A stretch of 8,348 nucleotides of DNA, taken from assembly GCA_003445855.1 (NCBI GenBank), contig DMCG01000018.1, positions 1-8,348 on the forward strand. The letters are read 5' to 3'. Every line of letters begins with the position of its first letter. Positions within the stretch are counted from its first letter, which is position 1. A program made the translations under genes and the position numbers. The notes under the pieces were generated by a model. It had not been told where the DNA came from. It saw only the letters and a list, made by a program, of their open reading frames with translations, and searched no databases. This DNA is from Spartobacteria bacterium. GTDB taxonomy: Bacteria > Verrucomicrobiota > Verrucomicrobiia > Chthoniobacterales > UBA10450. Positions 5,961 to 8,348 of the stretch are shown piece by piece.

Positions 5961-6845
5961 ATGCGCAGCTGGAAATTCATCATTCCCCTGATTTTGGTTT
6001 GCTCGATTGCGACTGCGGTCGAGACGCGACTGCCGTTCAAAACCGTTTTCAAGGGACAAGATCAGTTCAATCGATTGGTCTCGCGAGCGAAGAGCGAAAA
6101 TTGGAAAGCGTTGCCGATCGGCGAACGGACTGCGGCGGCCGGACAAGCGCTGGTGGGAACGCGCTACAAGCATTTCACTCTCGAGATCGACAACCGGATT
6201 GAAGCGCCGTCGGTGAATTTTCAAGGAATGGATTGCTGGACGTTTTTTGAGATCGCGCTCGCCTTCGCGCGGATGCTGGATGAGCCGGAGGAAAACTGGA
6301 CGCCGGAGCGTTTGCTGCATTACATCGAACTCGATCGCTACCGCGGCGGTGAATGCACCGGCGAATATCTTTCTCGTCTGCATTACCTGGAAGATTGGCT
6401 GGCCGACAACGACCGGCGTGGGCTGGTGGATGATTTAACGCGGCAGCTTGGCGGAGTAAGCGTGCCGCATTCGGCGCGGGAGATGTCAATCGGCTGGCGA
6501 CACTATCGCTATCTCGCCGCCAACCGCTCACTGCTCGGTCCGCTGGCGCGAATGGAAGAGCGCGTTTCCGCGCGTCCGTTTTACCAGATTCCAAAAAATC
6601 GCGTCGCCAGAATCGAGTCAAAATTACAGAACGGTGACATCGTCGGAATTGTTTCGCGCGATCGCGGCGGGCTCTATTCCACCTCGCATGTCGGTCTGGC
6701 GCTGCGCACGAGCGACGGCTTGCATTTCATGCACGCGTCGTCGCCGGGCAATTCGGGAAAGGTTGTTGTGGACGCGCGGTTGTCGAAATACCTTTACCGA
6801 TACGGCAGCGACAGCGGGATCCTGATCGCGCGTCCGCTGCGGTAA
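5961..6845 (+). CDS. Secreted DUF1460 protein (NlpC/P60-like, N-acetylmuramoyl-L-alanine amidase-like)
   Basis: Cell-wall-type cysteine hydrolase candidate of the DUF1460 family (PF07313 by motif recognition). From ATG 5961 the product is 294 residues. A signal peptide is visible: MRSWK, hydrophobic IIPLILVCSIATA, likely cleavage after ATA. The mature part has LVGTRYKHFTLE, then FQGMDCWTFFEIALAFARML with the expected catalytic Cys92, and RYRGG and SRLHYLEDWLADN, typical of DUF1460. QNGDIVGIVS precedes STSHVGLALR with the expected catalytic His243, followed by MHASS. The role would be cleavage of an amide bond in peptidoglycan or muropeptides in the periplasm; the exact bond is not known. GTG at 5952 would add three residues. 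Neither start has a clear Shine-Dalgarno, and ATG is preferred as it directly precedes a normal n-region. It stands alone between a repeat cluster and the transporter genes. Confidence 0.88.
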   Translation: MRSWKFIIPLILVCSIATAVETRLPFKTVFKGQDQFNRLVSRAKSENWKALPIGERTAAAGQALVGTRYKHFTLEIDNRIEAPSVNFQGMDCWTFFEIALAFARMLDEPEENWTPERLLHYIELDRYRGGECTGEYLSRLHYLEDWLADNDRRGLVDDLTRQLGGVSVPHSAREMSIGWRHYRYLAANRSLLGPLARMEERVSARPFYQIPKNRVARIESKLQNGDIVGIVSRDRGGLYSTSHVGLALRTSDGLHFMHASSPGNSGKVVVDARLSKYLYRYGSDSGILIARPLR

Positions 6846-6913
6846 TTCGATTGCCGTAATCACACCGGCGCTTCATCCTTACGCCGAATCTTTAAGATGG
6901 AAGAAACATCGAC

Positions 6914-7885
6914 ATGAAACAAATCAGGGTTATGAAAATGCTTTTGTCCGTTTCTCTGGCGGTGGCTACGGCGGCCCCGGTTTGGGCGGAAACGAAAATT
7001 CGAGTGGGCCATTTTCCGAACGTGACGCATGTGCAGGGGTTGGTGGGGCATGCTCTTTCCCGCCAAGGAAAAGGCTGGTTTGAAGAGCGGCTGGGCGCGG
7101 GGACAAAAATCGAATGGTTCGTCTACAACGCGGGTCCGAGCGCGACGGAAGCGATTTTCGCAAAATCGATCGAACTGACGTACGTGGGGCCCGGCCCGGC
7201 GCTGAACGCGTATGTAAAATCAAATGGCGACGAGATCCGATTAATCGCCGGCGCGGCCAATGGGGGGGCGGCGCTGGTCGTTCAGCCGGACCAAAACCTG
7301 AAAGTACCGGCCGACTTTCGCGGGAAAAAAATCGCGACGCCGCAACTTGGAAATACCCAAGATATTTCATGCCGCGCGTGGTTGGTCGCCGGTGGGCTAA
7401 AAATTACACAGCTTGGTGGCGACGCCCAGGTTATTCCGACGCAGAATCCGGATCAGCTGGCTCTTTTCCGAGAAAAGAAAATCGACGCTGTCTGGACGGT
7501 GGAACCCTGGGTTTCCCGCCTCGAGATGGAAACCGGAGGGAAAGTGATCGTCGAGGAACCGGAAACGGCGACCACTGTGCTGGTTTCACGCGCAAAATTC
7601 CTCAGCGAGCAGCGCGATCTCGTGCGCAAATTCGCTCAGGCGCACGCGGAGTTGACCGACTGGATTTTAAAAAACCCGGCTGCAGCGCAGAGCCTCGTGA
7701 AAGCAGAACTGCTCGCGGAAACCAAGAGCGATATGACTCCGGCATTGATCGAGCATGCATGGAAACGAATCGTTTTCAGTGCGGAAATTCCGCGCGCGTC
7801 GGTGGAGAAATTCGCGCAAAACTCTGTGCGCTCGGGCTTCATCAAGACCGCGCCCGATTTTTCACGATTGTTCGAAAAGCCCTGA
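6914..7885 (+). CDS. ABC transporter substrate-binding protein, NitT/TauT/SsuA family
   Basis: Periplasmic binding protein of 323 residues for a high-affinity importer. The signal peptide is MKQIRVMKMLLSVSLAVATA..APVWA, cleaved before Glu26. The mature protein has the two-lobe type II fold shared by aliphatic sulfonate, taurine and nitrate binding proteins: IRVGHFPNVTHVQGL at the start, VYNAGPSATEAIFAKSIELTYVGPGPALNAY, AGAANGGAALVV, then DFRGKKIATPQLGNTQDI, and the hinge return NPDQLALFREKKIDAVWTVEPWVS. The substrate cannot be read from these motifs; a sulfonate is plausible but unproven. The start at 6914 is supported by GGAAG at 6899-6903; Met7 and Met9 are weaker alternatives. The 68-nt upstream gap shows no convincing promoter. 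The stop TGA overlaps the ATG of the ATPase gene (TGATG), so the two are cotranslated. Confidence 0.92.
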   Translation: MKQIRVMKMLLSVSLAVATAAPVWAETKIRVGHFPNVTHVQGLVGHALSRQGKGWFEERLGAGTKIEWFVYNAGPSATEAIFAKSIELTYVGPGPALNAYVKSNGDEIRLIAGAANGGAALVVQPDQNLKVPADFRGKKIATPQLGNTQDISCRAWLVAGGLKITQLGGDAQVIPTQNPDQLALFREKKIDAVWTVEPWVSRLEMETGGKVIVEEPETATTVLVSRAKFLSEQRDLVRKFAQAHAELTDWILKNPAAAQSLVKAELLAETKSDMTPALIEHAWKRIVFSAEIPRASVEKFAQNSVRSGFIKTAPDFSRLFEKP

Positions 7886-8348
7886 TGTCGCTGCAAGAAG
7901 AGCTGCAAGGTTCGCCGCCGGCGAAGCTGATCGTCGATCATGTTTCGAAATGGTTTCGCACATCGCGGCAAATCGTGCACGCACTTGACGATGTCTCCCT
8001 CGAAGTGGCCGAAGGCGAGTTCATCGTCATCGTCGGCCAGAGCGGGTGCGGAAAGTCGACCCTACTCGACATCATCGCCGGTCTGGAAAAGCCGGACAAA
8101 GGGCGCGTGCTCGCCGACAATCAACCCGTGCTGCGACCGGGGCGGCACCGGCTCGTTATGTTTCAGGAGTCGGCGCTGTTCCCCTGGCTCAATGCCTTTG
8201 GCAACGTCATGTTCGGCTTAAAGCTAAAGCCCGGGCTCAGAAACTCGGAACGGCGGGAGGTGGCAAAATTCTTCCTTCATCTTGTCGGTCTCGAAAAATT
8301 CATGCAGGCCAATGTGCACGAGCTTTCCGGCGGAATGAAGCAACGCGT
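7885..8348 (+). CDS. ABC transporter ATP-binding protein, NitT/TauT/SsuB family (3' truncated by window)
   Basis: The frame opens at the ATG inside TGATG and runs off the right edge after 154 full codons. It is the nucleotide-binding subunit that powers the importer whose binding protein lies just upstream. Visible features: KLIVDHVSKWF and VHALDDVSLEVAEGEFIVIVG; Walker A GQSGCGKST at 51-59, with Gln52 where most relatives have Pro; Q-loop VMFQESALFPWLNAFGNV with Gln94; ABC signature LSGGMKQR at 147-154. Walker B and the H-loop lie beyond the edge. FQESALFPWL is typical of the sulfonate/nitrate/taurine ATPases. No independent Shine-Dalgarno is evident, consistent with coupling to the upstream gene. 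A permease gene of the SsuC/TauC type is expected downstream. Confidence 0.93.
   Translation, partial: MSLQEELQGSPPAKLIVDHVSKWFRTSRQIVHALDDVSLEVAEGEFIVIVGQSGCGKSTLLDIIAGLEKPDKGRVLADNQPVLRPGRHRLVMFQESALFPWLNAFGNVMFGLKLKPGLRNSERREVAKFFLHLVGLEKFMQANVHELSGGMKQR

Larger units (their letters stand above)
706..6192 (+). repeat. Dispersed, strand-biased word AGATCGACA (9 copies)
   Basis: Exact AGATCGACA occurs on the + strand at 706, 1987, 2917, 3517, 3796, 4066, 5400, 5646 and 6184 (first base of each), and its reverse complement occurs nowhere. The wider consensus is (C/A)AAGATCGACA(A/T). Copies lie in a 5' leader, antisense to the YfhO-like gene (five) and in sense in two other genes, in different reading frames. 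Protein coding therefore does not explain all of them. The function is unknown; candidates are an oriented chromosomal signal or a recombination hotspot word. Confidence 0.6.

Overview
The window reads as a chromosomal piece of a moderately GC-rich, probably soil-dwelling Gram-negative bacterium. Gene content, signal peptides, a YfhO-like giant membrane protein and abundant intergenic GTAG-headed hairpins suggest Verrucomicrobiota (Chthoniobacter/Udaeobacter-type lineages). That placement is inference and rests on no database search. There are no tRNA or rRNA genes, no CRISPR array and no recognisable transposase.

Layout. Positions 1-1883 carry two tandem paralogues (+) of the FAD/NADPH reductase part of sulfite reductase flavoprotein (CysJ-like). 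The first is cut by the left edge. The second is complete and has no flavodoxin domain. A large YfhO-like polytopic membrane protein (-, 1880-4198) converges on the second copy, and the two stop codons share one TTAA. Next come an inverted pair of heptanucleotide arrays (4210-4301), a NAPE-PLD-like metallo-beta-lactamase-fold hydrolase (-, to 4309), and, divergent from it, a shortened 5-formyltetrahydrofolate cyclo-ligase (+, 5317-5823). A cluster of three hairpin repeats precedes a secreted DUF1460 (NlpC/P60-like amidase) protein (+, to 6845). The right edge holds the first two genes of a NitT/TauT/SsuA-type ABC importer (+): a periplasmic binding protein, and an ATPase translationally coupled to it by a TGATG overlap and cut by the window end.

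How the genes may work together. The only visible operon is the importer pair, with a permease expected just beyond the right edge. If the importer takes up sulfonates, it and the CysJ-like reductases would both belong to sulfur assimilation, but several unrelated genes separate them. The other genes look like independent housekeeping or envelope functions.

Most of the unusual signal is not in the proteins. It consists of: (i) eight GTAG-hairpin units in three intergenic clusters, arranged like REP/BIME elements, one of which forms the C-terminal codons of the membrane protein; (ii) the word AGATCGACA nine times on the + strand and never on the - strand; (iii) a perfect 13-bp inverted repeat inside the membrane protein gene; and (iv) facing 7-bp repeat arrays upstream of that gene. 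No new multi-gene system such as a defence or biosynthetic locus is evident.
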